A stretch of 64,000 bases of DNA from an uncultured Litoreibacter sp. (GCA_947493265.1 CANLQL010000003.1:124001-188000), one strand, 5' to 3'. Counted from the stretch's first letter, positions 37,058 through 48,130 are shown. Notes: a model not told the origin generated them from the sequence alone. A program made the numbers and translations.

Positions 37058-37929
37058 GCTTTCGGACACGTTTCGCCCCCAGTCCCACAGGGCCATTGCA
37101 TCTTGGGCATGCCTATTCCGCTTTGTTGGCGTTTGATCAAGCGCAGGCACAATCGGGGGAGTTTCTACTTAGGATAGAAGACATCGACCACACGCGCTCG
37201 AGGTCGCAGTGGGAGGATCAGATATTCGACGATCTGGCATGGTTGGGGGTGGAATGGCCCAAGCCGGTGATGCGGCAATCAACGCGGATGGCGGCATACT
37301 CCGCCGCTTTGGAGACGCTTCAGAAACGTGGCCTGACATATCCCTGCAGCTGCAATCGGGCGGCGATTGATGCCGCATTGTCGGCACCCCAAGAAGGCCA
37401 GCCTCTGATTGGTCCCGATGGTGTGATCTATCCTGGCACCTGCCGTCCACCTCGCGCACCGGAACCGCGGCGTCCGCCTGTTGTTCGGCTGAATATGAGC
37501 GCGGCAATTGACGTGCTGTCAAAAGACCACCGACAGCTTTCATTCATCGAAACGGGCGTGGGACCAGATGGAGAAACGGGTGAGATCAGCGTGCCCTTTG
37601 ATAAGCTAGAGGCTGAAATAGGCGACGTTGTTCTGGCCCGGCGGGACTATAAAACATCCTATCATCTGTCGGTTGTCGTGGATGACGCCGCGCAAGAGAT
37701 CTCCGATGTGGTTCGCGGACAAGACCTGTTCGAGGCCACGGCGATCCATGTTGTACTGCAACATCTGCTGGGATTGCCAACACCGAGGTATCACCACCAC
37801 GCGTTGATCCGTGATGAGGACGGAAAACGGTTGGCCAAGCGAGATGATGCGCGTGCCATTTCCAAATACCGGGAAGATGGACTGAACCCGCAGGACATTC
37901 GCGCGATGGTTGGGCTTAGTCTTCCATAG
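37054..37929 (+). CDS. gluQ: glutamyl-queuosine tRNA(Asp) synthetase
   Basis: Paralogue of glutamyl-tRNA synthetase lacking the anticodon-binding domain, 291 residues; it attaches glutamate to queuosine in tRNA-Asp. The HIGH-type motif is in RFAPSPTGPLHLGHAYSA and the KMSKS-type motif is KRLAKRDD; the zinc-site region YPCSCNR and PGTCRP are present. The last 14 bases overlap the convergent hisI gene. Confidence 0.93.
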   Translation: MSFRTRFAPSPTGPLHLGHAYSALLAFDQAQAQSGEFLLRIEDIDHTRSRSQWEDQIFDDLAWLGVEWPKPVMRQSTRMAAYSAALETLQKRGLTYPCSCNRAAIDAALSAPQEGQPLIGPDGVIYPGTCRPPRAPEPRRPPVVRLNMSAAIDVLSKDHRQLSFIETGVGPDGETGEISVPFDKLEAEIGDVVLARRDYKTSYHLSVVVDDAAQEISDVVRGQDLFEATAIHVVLQHLLGLPTPRYHHHALIRDEDGKRLAKRDDARAISKYREDGLNPQDIRAMVGLSLP

Positions 37930-38281
37930 GGGCCATCAACTCGGTCTCTGCCTCGTTGGTGACGGCCGTGTAGAAACAGGACCTGCGATTGGTGTGACAT
38001 GCTGGCCCGATTTGGTTGACCAGGACCAGGATCGCGTCCCTGTCGCAATCGACACGAAACTCAACCAATTCCTGCGTATGGCCGCTCGTCTCGCCTTTGA
38101 TCCAAAACGCTTGGCGCGACCGCGACCAATAGGTAACGCGCCCGGTTTCCAAGGTTTTTTCCACAGATGCCGCGTTCATCCAGGCCATCATCAGCACTTC
38201 CGAGGTCTTCGCGTCCTGCGCAATTGCCGGGATCAGCCCTTGGTCATTGAAGGTAAGGGTCGTCGGGTCAAAGGCCATCAT
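37916..38281 (-). CDS. hisI: phosphoribosyl-AMP cyclohydrolase
   Basis: Third step of histidine biosynthesis, opening the adenine ring of phosphoribosyl-AMP; 121 residues, the usual monofunctional size. Signatures are LMMAWMNAASVEKTLETG, YWSRSRQAFWIKGETSGH (in part) and the metal-binding VDCDRDAILVLV and CHTNRRSCFY. The gene stands alone without other his genes and its 3' end overlaps gluQ tail to tail. Confidence 0.95.
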   Translation of the reverse strand: MMAFDPTTLTFNDQGLIPAIAQDAKTSEVLMMAWMNAASVEKTLETGRVTYWSRSRQAFWIKGETSGHTQELVEFRVDCDRDAILVLVNQIGPACHTNRRSCFYTAVTNEAETELMAPMED

Positions 38282-38379
38282 TTTCTTTCCAGCTGTTTGG
38301 GTCGTCCTAACGAATTTTCTTTTGCATTCCTACTGCCACTGCCTAAATAAGAAGGAAGAGCAGGAAAGCGAAGACCTCA

Positions 38380-38832
38380 ATGAGCACCGACGGCGATCTG
38401 ATCAAATTATATTCCGGCCAGATCCTGGCGCTTGCAGCGGATATCCCTCTGACAGATCGTCTTGCATCCCCTGAGGCCACGATCAAGCGGCGTTCCCCTT
38501 TATGCGGCTCCACGGTGACGGTGGATGTTGTTCTGCGCGATGGCAAAATCGCTGAGTTTGGCCAGGATGTGAAAGCCTGCGCCCTGGGTCAGGCGGCGGC
38601 GTCTGTGGTTGGGGCAAATGTTCTTGGAACCACCCTGCCCGATCTTGAAGCGGCGCGCGACCAACTGAAAGCCATGTTGAAAAGTAACGGTCCAGTGCCT
38701 GACGCCCCCTTTGGTGATCTGAAAGTGTTGACCCCGGCGAAAGACTACAAGAACCGTCATGCGTCGATCATGTTGGCCCTTGAGGCCACGGTTGAAGCGT
38801 TTCAATCCGCTCTTTCCAAGCAATCTGCCTGA
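38380..38832 (+). CDS. IscU/NifU-like iron-sulfur scaffold protein lacking the third cysteine
   Basis: A 150-residue protein of the NifU N-terminal (IscU) family. Two of the three canonical cluster cysteines are seen, Cys42 (RRSPLCGSTV) and Cys67 (VKACALGQAAAS). The third, normally in an R-x-x-C-A/S context, is Ala128 in YKNRHASIMLALEA. The fold is therefore retained but classical three-Cys cluster assembly is doubtful; it may use another ligand or have a different job. The gene is divergent from hisI and is followed by an A-rich hairpin. Confidence 0.82.
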   Translation: MSTDGDLIKLYSGQILALAADIPLTDRLASPEATIKRRSPLCGSTVTVDVVLRDGKIAEFGQDVKACALGQAAASVVGANVLGTTLPDLEAARDQLKAMLKSNGPVPDAPFGDLKVLTPAKDYKNRHASIMLALEATVEAFQSALSKQSA

Positions 38833-38835
38833 CCC

Positions 38836-38873
38836 AAAAAGAAAAAACCGCTGCACCTTGAGGGCGCAGCGGT
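38836..38873 (-). terminator. intrinsic terminator read on the minus strand
   Basis: On the minus strand ACCGCTGC and GCAGCGGT form an 8-bp stem with an 11-base loop, followed by TTTTTTCTTTTT. The orientation is for a transcript coming from the right, that is the small membrane protein gene and perhaps recG. On the plus strand it would be a hairpin without a U-tract after the IscU-like gene. Confidence 0.8.
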
Positions 38874-39030
38874 CAGTCGGCATGTCTGGCGGAGGTCGAT
38901 GAAAGAGGCAGCGCACGGGGGACGAGGCTTACCTAGACGTTGGGGAACAATCACTCATCGACAAAACCGGAGATTGGGACAAATTCCGGGGGCAGCATCC
39001 GCGAATAACAGACAGCGGGCAGTTAACTGA

Positions 39031-39153
39031 TCAGATCAGCGATGGCAGGTGCAGCGCAACCGTCATCATGACGCCGATTGCCAGAACGCCGATCGCATCC
39101 TGAATGAGGGCGAAGCGCGAACGGGTTACAATAGTTCTTAGATCGTCAAACAT
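39031..39153 (-). CDS. 40-residue single-helix membrane protein behind a LexA-type box
   Basis: The encoded peptide begins MFDDLRTIVTRSRFALIQDA and ends in a hydrophobic helix of about 18 residues (GVLAIGVMMTVALHLPS). GAGGA lies nine bases before the ATG and an intrinsic terminator follows 160 bases downstream on the same strand, so it looks like a complete gene. Charged N-terminus plus one C-terminal helix is the layout of membrane micropeptides. A GTTC-N7-GTTC element, the alphaproteobacterial LexA box, lies 63 bases upstream. SOS-induced micropeptides such as Caulobacter SidA (29 residues) block division; a comparable role is a hypothesis only. Confidence 0.72.
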   Translation of the reverse strand: MFDDLRTIVTRSRFALIQDAIGVLAIGVMMTVALHLPSLI

Positions 39154-39216
39154 GGCTTCAATCCTCATCTTGATGTTTGTTGCCACTTTGTTCTCATTTA
39201 TCACCGTCCATGTAAA

Positions 39217-39231
39217 GAACTTTTTAAGAAC
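39217..39231 (-). promoter_or_regulatory. GTTC-N7-GTTC, candidate LexA (SOS) box
   Basis: On the minus strand the sequence is GTTCTTAAAAAGTTC, with another GTTC six bases before it. GTTCN7GTTC is the established LexA site of Rhodobacter and other alphaproteobacteria. It lies between recG and the 40-residue protein gene and points at the latter. With eight fixed bases, one or two chance matches per window are expected, so position is the main argument. Confidence 0.5.
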
Positions 39232-39259
39232 ATTTGTGAACAAATTAAGATAGGGAAAG

Positions 39260-41350
39260 CTAACCGATTGAAATTAAACGAATTGCTTTGTCTTGCTCCA
39301 TTAACCAAAGAAGAACACGCGCGGCCTTTCCACGGTGACTGGTTAACGTTGGATCTTGGGTCAGAAGGCTGCGTGCATCGCTTTGGGCCACCTCCATCAA
39401 CGCAGCCTGTCGTTCCAAATCCGCAATCCGAAACCTTGGCAGACCACTTTGCGCCGTTCCGATAACATCGCCTGCCCCACGGATTGCTAAGTCTTCCTCG
39501 GAGATTTTGAATCCGTCCTCGGTATCGCGCAGCACCTGCAAGCGCCGTTTGGCGGTTTCTGATAACGGATCCTGAAACATCAGCAGGCAGGTTGATTCCC
39601 CCTCGCCGCGTCCAACCCGGCCCCGTAACTGGTGCAGCTGAGCAAGGCCAAACCCTTCGGCTCGTTCGATCACCATGATCGTGGCGTTTGGAACGTTGAC
39701 GCCGACCTCAATCACAGTTGTTGCAACAAGAACCTTGGTTGTTCCTTCCACAAATCGCGCCATCGCGGCATCTTTTTCGGCAGGTGGCATCTGGCCGTGG
39801 ACCAATCCAACCTCGCCCTCGCCGAAAGCTGCGCGCAGAGATTTGAACCGCTGTTCCGCCGCAATCTTGTCGCTGACTTCGCTTTCCTCGACCAATGGGC
39901 AAACCCAATAGGCCTGACTGCCTTCCGCGATCGCGCCTTTCAGCTTGCCGATCACTTCGTCCAAACGGTTTGTCGACACGGTGACCGTGGTGATTGGTTT
40001 CCTTCCGGGTGGTTTTTCATCCAGCACTGAGACATCCATATCGCCATATTGCGCAAGCGCCAAAGACCGCGGGATTGGGGTCGCAGTCATCACCAGGACA
40101 TCCACAGCTTCGCCTTTTGAACCCAATTCCAACCGCTGCCGCACACCGAACCTGTGTTGTTCGTCCACGACGGCAAGGCGCAGGTTCTTGAATGCCACAT
40201 CTTTTTGGAACACCGCATGTGTACCGACCAGAACCTGAATGTCGCCTTCCGCCAATGCAGCAAGTTTTTTCGCCCGCTCCGCCCCCTTGTCGCGCCCGGT
40301 CAACAAGGCCATGACCACGCCTGCGTCTTCCGCCAACGGTAGAAGGCTTTCGATATGCTGGCGCGCCAGAATTTCGGTGGGGGCCATCAACACGCCCTGC
40401 CCGCCCGCTTCCACGGCGACCATAAGGGATTGAAAAGCCACGAGTGTCTTGCCTGACCCGACATCGCCTTGCAGCAATCGGTTCATCTTCTTTGGGGCCG
40501 CCATATCGGCGGATATCTCTGTGATCGCGCGTTGTTGGGCTGATGTCGGGCGGTATGGCAGCCCGGCAAGCACTTTCGATTGCAACGCGCCGGTTGCCAC
40601 GCTGGCGATCCCAGTTTTCGCGCGTTGCGATTGCCGCGCCAAGGCCAGCGTCAATTGATGGGCAAACAACTCGTCATAGGCCAAACGCCCGCGGGCTGGA
40701 GTCCCATAGCTCATGTCTTTCAAGCTTCTGGGTTGGTGCGCGTTGGTCACGGCATCCAGCCAATCGGGCCACTCGGCGGCCGCTTTCTGGCTAGGGTCGA
40801 TCCATTCGTCGAGCGGGACAGCCCGTGCCAAGGCCGATTTCGCAGCCTTGGTGATCAACTTTTGCGTGACGCCATGGGTCAGTGGATAGACAGGTTCAAA
40901 AGCGGGAATTTCGTCGCTGCGGTCAGCGGGCAACATATGATCCGGGTGAACCATTTGCGCCAGGCCGTCAAAAACCTCCACCTTGCCGGACACCACTCTA
41001 CGTGACCCCTCCGGCAACTGCTTTTTCAGGTAATCACCGCGCGCATGAAAGAAGACCAAGCGGAAATCTGTTTCCGCATCGGTGACATGCACATGGTACG
41101 GGCGGCCTTTGCTACGCGGCGGATAATGTGGACCGACCTCAATTTCGACAGTGACAATACCAGGAAGGATCGCTTCCTTGATTGAGTTCTTGCGCCCTCT
41201 GTCGATCCCGGATTGCGGCAGCGTAAACAACAAATCCGCGGGTTTTTCGATATGCAGCTGCTCGAAATTCTTCGCCGTTTTGTCGCCAATACCGTCCAAA
41301 ACGCTGAGCTTGGCAAATAGCGGGAACAGAATTTCAGGCCGACCTGACAT
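39260..41350 (-). CDS. recG: ATP-dependent DNA helicase RecG
   Basis: Fork-reversal helicase, 696 residues. The N-terminal wedge/OB region is at about 1-250; the helicase core has Walker A GDVGSGKTLVAF, motif II DEQHRFG, motif III MTATPIPRSLAL and motif VI QLRGRVGRG; the C-terminus has the TRG region with RIADLERQAALM. The start is five bases after the ligA stop, with GGAGA inside the ligA end as ribosome-binding site, so ligA and recG are co-expressed. Confidence 0.96.
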   Translation of the reverse strand: MSGRPEILFPLFAKLSVLDGIGDKTAKNFEQLHIEKPADLLFTLPQSGIDRGRKNSIKEAILPGIVTVEIEVGPHYPPRSKGRPYHVHVTDAETDFRLVFFHARGDYLKKQLPEGSRRVVSGKVEVFDGLAQMVHPDHMLPADRSDEIPAFEPVYPLTHGVTQKLITKAAKSALARAVPLDEWIDPSQKAAAEWPDWLDAVTNAHQPRSLKDMSYGTPARGRLAYDELFAHQLTLALARQSQRAKTGIASVATGALQSKVLAGLPYRPTSAQQRAITEISADMAAPKKMNRLLQGDVGSGKTLVAFQSLMVAVEAGGQGVLMAPTEILARQHIESLLPLAEDAGVVMALLTGRDKGAERAKKLAALAEGDIQVLVGTHAVFQKDVAFKNLRLAVVDEQHRFGVRQRLELGSKGEAVDVLVMTATPIPRSLALAQYGDMDVSVLDEKPPGRKPITTVTVSTNRLDEVIGKLKGAIAEGSQAYWVCPLVEESEVSDKIAAEQRFKSLRAAFGEGEVGLVHGQMPPAEKDAAMARFVEGTTKVLVATTVIEVGVNVPNATIMVIERAEGFGLAQLHQLRGRVGRGEGESTCLLMFQDPLSETAKRRLQVLRDTEDGFKISEEDLAIRGAGDVIGTAQSGLPRFRIADLERQAALMEVAQSDARSLLTQDPTLTSHRGKAARVLLWLMEQDKAIRLISIG

Positions 41351-41355
41351 CTTAT

Positions 41356-43533
<2,178 letters not shown>

Positions 43534-43607
43534 TCAAGCTTGGCTATGTTTGAAAACTACTTTCGCGCGTTTTTAACCTCAAGCTGAATACCGACCAACG
43601 CAAGGCA

Positions 43608-43637
43608 TAAAAAAACGCGACGGTTGCCCATCGCGTT
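43608..43637 (-). terminator. intrinsic terminator of ctrA
   Basis: On the minus strand AACGCGA and TCGCGTT form a 7-bp stem around TGGGCAACCG, followed by TTTTTTTA. It lies about 45 bases after the ctrA stop and separates ctrA from ligA. Confidence 0.85.
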
Positions 43638-43680
43638 CAGTTTTGTAGGAGGAGGAATGAAACTTTGGAGGGTCTTCGTC

Positions 43681-44400
43681 TTACGCCCCGATCGCCAAGG
43701 GTTGATCGATGGAGCTTGTGTCAGGTTGCGGGTCCCGCAAAACATAGCCCCGCCCCCAAACTGTTTCGATATGGCTTTCGCCGCCTGTCGCATTGGCGAG
43801 TTTCTTGCGAAGTTTACAGATGAATACGTCGATGATCTTCAGCTCAGGTTCGTCCATGCCGCCGTAAAGATGGTTCAAAAACATCTCTTTGGTCAGCGTG
43901 GTGCCTTTGCGTAGGCTCAGCAGTTCCAGCATTTGGTATTCTTTCCCGGTCAGATGAACGGGACTGTTGTCAACTTCGACGGTTTTTGCGTCCAAGTTCA
44001 CAGCAATCTTGCCGGTGTGAATGATCGACTGGGAATGACCTTTAGAGCGCCGAATAATCGCATGAATACGGGCCACAAGTTCTTCCCGGTGGAAGGGTTT
44101 GGTTAAATAATCGTCTGCACCGAAGCCAAAACCTTTCAGTTTCGACTCGGTGTCATCTGCACCTGTCAGGATAAGAATCGGTGTTTCGATCCGCGCCAGC
44201 CGCAATTGGCGCAACACCTCGTGACCCGTCATATCTGGCAAATTCAGATCAAGAAGGATGAGGTCGTAGTCATAAAGCTTAGCTAAATCAATGCCTTCCT
44301 CACCAAGGTCCGTTGTGTAAACGTTGAGATTGGCATGTGTCAGCATCATCGAAATTGATTTTGAGGTGGTTGGGTCATCTTCAACCAGTAATACTCGCAT
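43681..44400 (-). CDS. ctrA: cell-cycle/global response regulator CtrA
   Basis: OmpR-type response regulator, 239 residues. The receiver has Asp51 ([11 protein letters not shown]) and acidic pocket residues EDD at 7-9; the winged-helix domain contains the CtrA-diagnostic [31 protein letters not shown] and FICKLRKKL. In Caulobacter CtrA drives the cell cycle; in Rhodobacterales it mainly controls motility, gene transfer agents and quorum-linked functions. Upstream are two TTAA half-sites (near 44431 and 44454) possibly used for autoregulation. sciP is the next gene upstream on the same strand. Confidence 0.97.
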   Translation of the reverse strand: MRVLLVEDDPTTSKSISMMLTHANLNVYTTDLGEEGIDLAKLYDYDLILLDLNLPDMTGHEVLRQLRLARIETPILILTGADDTESKLKGFGFGADDYLTKPFHREELVARIHAIIRRSKGHSQSIIHTGKIAVNLDAKTVEVDNSPVHLTGKEYQMLELLSLRKGTTLTKEMFLNHLYGGMDEPELKIIDVFICKLRKKLANATGGESHIETVWGRGYVLRDPQPDTSSIDQPLAIGA

Positions 44401-44464
44401 AGGCTTCGCCTCCGGAAATTCCCTCGATTACGTTAACACTACAGGGGAAAAGGTTAATTCGAAG

Positions 44465-44773
44465 TTACCGCGAGGCAAATGTTTCATTTTTATGAGTGGT
44501 TTGGCGGTAGGTCTGAAGGGTTGTCGTCTTCAAAGCCTTCATTCCATGCGTCTTGATCGCCGTTTTCCAGCTGTCGAGTTCTTCGCTGGACAGATTGTAC
44601 ATCTCGCAGGCGTCATCTTCGGTGATCAGCCCACAGGACACGGCTTTGACAACCAGCGCTTTGCGACTTGCGACCCATCTGGTGGTTTGCGGCGATGGCA
44701 AATCAGACAAGGACATGCTTGATCCATCTGGCAGTGTAACCGTGCGCGGTGATGTCGTACGTTTCAAATACAT
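44465..44773 (-). CDS. sciP: CtrA inhibitor SciP (DUF1153 family)
   Basis: A 102-residue helix-turn-helix protein of the DUF1153 family. Its hallmark is an N-terminal MYLKRTTSPRTVTLPDGS followed by TTRWVASRKALVVKAVSCG and a trailing HTH (ITEDDACEMYNLSSEELDSW). Caulobacter SciP binds CtrA and blocks its activation of G1 genes. Three extra N-terminal codons are open (from TTG), but the ATG fits the family. It is 64 bases from ctrA in the same orientation, so activator and inhibitor may share control here. Confidence 0.9.
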   Translation of the reverse strand: MYLKRTTSPRTVTLPDGSSMSLSDLPSPQTTRWVASRKALVVKAVSCGLITEDDACEMYNLSSEELDSWKTAIKTHGMKALKTTTLQTYRQTTHKNETFASR

Positions 44774-44845
44774 CAGATCCAACTTTGTGCTTTTGACTTG
44801 ACGCCATCAGACACCGGGGGTCTTAACGCACCATGAAGGGATGCC

Positions 44846-44873
44846 TTGAGAATAGGTAAGATTTTCCTATATT
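44846..44873 (+). promoter_or_regulatory. sigma-70-type promoter candidate for mnmA
   Basis: TTGAGA and TATATT are separated by 16 bases and end about 27 bases before the mnmA start, in the short divergent gap with sciP. Confidence 0.5.
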
Positions 44874-44900
44874 TCAGACGGTCAACCAACGAGGCACGCG

Positions 44901-46049
44901 ATGGCGCTCGATGATACAGATAAGCAGTTGAATTCACTGGGGTTTGCGAAACCACCCAGCGAAACCCGCGTGGTTGTGGCCATGTCAGGCGGCGTCGACA
45001 GCTCTGTCGTTGCAGCGCAATTGGCAGAAGAAGGCTATGACGTCGTCGGCGTGACCCTGCAACTTTATGATCATGGGGCCGCTTTGGCCAAGAAAGGCGC
45101 GTGTTGTGCTGGCCGAGATATTCACGATGCCCGTCGCGTCGCCGAAGACATGAACTTCCCTCACTACGTGCTTGATTATGAAAATATTTTCAAGGATGCA
45201 GTGATTGATGAGTTTGCCGATAGCTACCTTGGTGGCGCCACACCCGTTCCCTGTATTCGTTGTAACGAGCGAGTGAAATTCAAAGATCTTCTTGAAACAG
45301 CCAAGGACCTTGACGCGGATTGCATGGCGACGGGCCATTACATTCAACGCAAGATGGGCCCAAATGGGGCGGAGTTGCACTCCGCCGCTGACGCCAACCG
45401 TGATCAAAGCTATTTCCTGTTTTCCACAACGGCAGAACAGCTTGATTTTCTGCGCTTCCCGCTGGGCCACCTAGCCTCCAAAGCGGAAACGCGCGCGCTG
45501 GCGCAGAAATACGGGCTCAGTGTGGCCGACAAGCCTGACAGCCAGGACATCTGTTTCGTACCCAATGGCGACTATGCAAGCGTTATCGAAAAGCTGCGTC
45601 CTGGCGCAGGGGAACCCGGTGATATCGTTGCGATGGACGGCACAATTCTTGGCCGCCACGAGGGTGTGATACATTACACGATCGGTCAACGCCGCGGGCT
45701 TGGCATCGGTGGCTTGGACACGCCGCTTTACGTCGTCTCACTGGATGTCGACAAAAAGCACGTCGTCGTTGGCCCGAAAGAGGCGCTGGCAACGCGCAAG
45801 ATCCCCGTGCGGGAAATCAACTGGTTGGGGGATGCCCCGTTTGACAGCAAGTCCGAATGGCATGTCGCGGTGAAAGTCCGCTCTACGCGCGCGCCCTGCC
45901 CGGCTGTCATCCGACCAATCTCCAGCACCGAGGCTGAGGTCGAGTTGCTGACCCCCGAAGAAGGCGTATCACCCGGACAGGCCTGCGTTTTCTACGATGA
46001 ATCCTCGTCCCGCATTTACGGCGGCGGCTGGATTTGGCGCGGATATTAA
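44901..46049 (+). CDS. mnmA: tRNA-specific 2-thiouridylase MnmA
   Basis: Thiolates U34 of tRNA-Lys, Glu and Gln, 382 residues. The PP-loop is [15 protein letters not shown]; the catalytic cysteine is in [12 protein letters not shown] and its partner in [18 protein letters not shown] and [14 protein letters not shown] are family motifs. There is an additional Cys pair in [17 protein letters not shown], typical of the alphaproteobacterial form. No strong Shine-Dalgarno sequence is present near the chosen ATG. Confidence 0.95.
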   Translation: MALDDTDKQLNSLGFAKPPSETRVVVAMSGGVDSSVVAAQLAEEGYDVVGVTLQLYDHGAALAKKGACCAGRDIHDARRVAEDMNFPHYVLDYENIFKDAVIDEFADSYLGGATPVPCIRCNERVKFKDLLETAKDLDADCMATGHYIQRKMGPNGAELHSAADANRDQSYFLFSTTAEQLDFLRFPLGHLASKAETRALAQKYGLSVADKPDSQDICFVPNGDYASVIEKLRPGAGEPGDIVAMDGTILGRHEGVIHYTIGQRRGLGIGGLDTPLYVVSLDVDKKHVVVGPKEALATRKIPVREINWLGDAPFDSKSEWHVAVKVRSTRAPCPAVIRPISSTEAEVELLTPEEGVSPGQACVFYDESSSRIYGGGWIWRGY

Positions 46050-46164
46050 GAAAGTTTTGACCGATTTTTAATGAATTGGTGGAATAACGTGCGATATGCC
46101 GAATATTTTTTGACACATGACGGGAATTGGTCGACACTCTTTTCGTTAACGAGGAGATGTTTTT

Positions 46165-46302
46165 TTGTCTGATTCCGATTTTTCCAATGATGATATGAAG
46201 GACGATCCAAGCCTAAAATACGCTTGGACAGATTTTGCCGTGATTGTGGTTTGTGGACTCGTTTTTGTGGGGCTTGTTTATACAATCGCAACACCAGTCT
46301 AG
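46165..46302 (+). CDS. 45-residue single-helix membrane protein with TTG start
   Basis: A strong GAGGAG lies eight bases before TTG, which opens a 45-codon frame: hydrophilic acidic N-terminus (SDSDFSNDDMKDDPS), then a single membrane helix (FAVIVVCGLVFVGLVYTIA) and stop. An internal ATG ten codons in is the alternative start. An ATG directly after the GAGGAG is in another frame that closes quickly. The shape suggests a small inner-membrane subunit or regulator. It stands between mnmA and a larger orphan membrane protein on the same strand. Confidence 0.68.
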   Translation: MSDSDFSNDDMKDDPSLKYAWTDFAVIVVCGLVFVGLVYTIATPV

Positions 46303-46343
46303 CGACGTTTTGGTAATGATTTTCGGCTTTCGGGGGGCCAGTT

Positions 46344-47516
46344 TTGAAGTGTTACTTTATTGATTGGGCAGCGGTGCCAACCGTGCCTTGGACTGTTTTA
46401 GCAACCAAAGAGATCATTCATTTTTCAAACGAGGATGCTCCCGAAAATCAACGCGTAAATGGAGATATGTGTACCTATTGGCAAAGGGTCGATGGCTTGA
46501 TTTTGATAGAAGTCGATTTCAAGAAAGGTGATTTATCTGACGATCTCCGAGTTGAGGTTGCGACACAAGTAAGCGCGCGAATAAAAAGCCGGGCTTCAGA
46601 GATAGATCGAAATAGAAATGCCGGTTTGATCCGGGACGAACGAACACCTTGGTTAAAAGAGCGACTGTCCTTTCCGAAAATTTCAGTCCAGCCGGTTAAG
46701 ATCCTCGCCAAAAGCTTCGAGGCGGATAAAGTTTTTGCCGCTGATGGAGACATGCTTTCGTTATTCTCTGACAATGCACGCGTCGCAAACCTTTTGGCTA
46801 AACCACTTGGATCGCGCTTGACGGAACCAACCTCGGCACTTTTCTTGCTGCGACGACAGTTTGCGCGAAATTATGAACGTGCCAGTGCAGTTAAACGTCT
46901 TATCACGGAACAGCACTACCCAGCGATCCTTGGGAAGCTACGTATTCATGACTACAAACCCTACCTGATCTTGTATGTACTCTGTTCAGTGATCCTCGCA
47001 TTTTCATTACTTTGGACCAGAATAACAGAGGCTGACGGCATCTATAGTTTTGACACAAAAGAGTTGTCATTGTTCCTTGGTGCGGTCTTTAAAAATCTTC
47101 TGACACTTGCAATTCCATTTGTTGCAATTGTTTACTTTTTCGTAATCGTTCGAAAGCGACGAAAAACTCTGAAGGCAATTGATAAAGCCGTAGGTGTTCT
47201 GACAGCTGGAGATATCTATTGTCTCGTGGTGCACCGGATTATCGAAACTGTTCCGTCGGCGGAACTGGAAAAAATAAAAGCTTTACCCAAGGGTACCAAA
47301 GCGGAGCCTTTGTGTTCTGACCCAGGTGGTTTTGCTGGCGCGCGCGGTCTCTTAGAGGAAATGCGCCGAATTGAGCTTGAGAAACTTCATAGCAACAAAT
47401 TGAAATTGTTTATTATTTTTGTGGTTGCGCTCGGCCCAACGCTTGGTCTTTTGAAGGAAAAGTATCCTGTCGTTTACGGTTCGATTACCGAAGGTCTCGT
47501 TTTCTGGCTCAATTAG
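46344..47516 (+). CDS. orphan membrane protein of unknown function
   Basis: A 390-residue protein starting at TTG behind CGGGGGG. Residues 1-200 are soluble, with many charged residues; membrane helices lie at about 206-226 and 245-269, and a third hydrophobic stretch near 353-370 (LKLFIIFVVALGPTLGLL). A basic loop (VRKRRKTLKAIDK) follows helix 2. The region is AT-richer than flanking genes, with more AAA/ATT-type codons, hinting at recent acquisition. I do not recognise a family. Confidence 0.65.
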   Translation: MKCYFIDWAAVPTVPWTVLATKEIIHFSNEDAPENQRVNGDMCTYWQRVDGLILIEVDFKKGDLSDDLRVEVATQVSARIKSRASEIDRNRNAGLIRDERTPWLKERLSFPKISVQPVKILAKSFEADKVFAADGDMLSLFSDNARVANLLAKPLGSRLTEPTSALFLLRRQFARNYERASAVKRLITEQHYPAILGKLRIHDYKPYLILYVLCSVILAFSLLWTRITEADGIYSFDTKELSLFLGAVFKNLLTLAIPFVAIVYFFVIVRKRRKTLKAIDKAVGVLTAGDIYCLVVHRIIETVPSAELEKIKALPKGTKAEPLCSDPGGFAGARGLLEEMRRIELEKLHSNKLKLFIIFVVALGPTLGLLKEKYPVVYGSITEGLVFWLN

Positions 47517-47665
47517 CCACTGTAAACGACAACTAACCGCTAGGTTTTGCAAATTGTCTCCAATCCAGTGAGCCCAAGCCCTTCAACCAAAAAACGTGAT
47601 TTTGTGATTGGAGAGCTTTCGGTCTAGGCTTGGGGTTCAATTTGATGAATTTTGGAGCCGTACAC

Positions 47666-48130
47666 ATGTTTGCAAGACTTATCTCGATCACGTCCGCTGC
47701 CGCCCTTGTCGCAACCGTTGCCATCGCTGGTGGCCACGGATCCCCGGAAGATCAGGCAGTGGGTGCGCGCAAGGCGCAAATGTCTCTGATCTCTTTCAAT
47801 ATGGGCCCACTGGGTGCCATGGCGAAAGGGGAAATGGATTTTGACGCGGAAATGGCCGCACAGCTTGGCGCAGATTTGAAGGCGTTGGCCGATCTGGAAA
47901 TGTCGCGGATGTGGCTGGAGGGAACCGATAACGGCGCGCATCCAACAACCCGCGCCGCACCTGCGATCTGGCAGGATTATGCTGGTTTCGAAGAGGATAT
48001 GGCCGATCTGTCGAAAGCGGGCGATGCCATTGCTGCCAGCACTGATTTGGCAGGGTTGCAGGCGGCAGTTGGAATGGCTGGTGCGGCATGTGGTGCGTGC
48101 CACAAAGCCTATCGCGGTCCAAAGCGCTAA
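47666..48130 (+). CDS. cytochrome c' family protein
   Basis: Periplasmic four-helix-bundle cytochrome, 154 residues with a signal peptide ending VAIAGGHG. The heme site is the C-terminal CGACHKAYRGPKR, characteristic of cytochrome c' and cytochrome c-556 types. Cytochromes c' bind NO or CO at five-coordinate heme; c-556 types have a Met ligand (a Met is present in ARKAQMSLISF). GGAG lies upstream of the ATG. It is followed 66 bases later by a diheme cytochrome c gene, suggesting joint function in electron transfer. Confidence 0.87.
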   Translation: MFARLISITSAAALVATVAIAGGHGSPEDQAVGARKAQMSLISFNMGPLGAMAKGEMDFDAEMAAQLGADLKALADLEMSRMWLEGTDNGAHPTTRAAPAIWQDYAGFEEDMADLSKAGDAIAASTDLAGLQAAVGMAGAACGACHKAYRGPKR

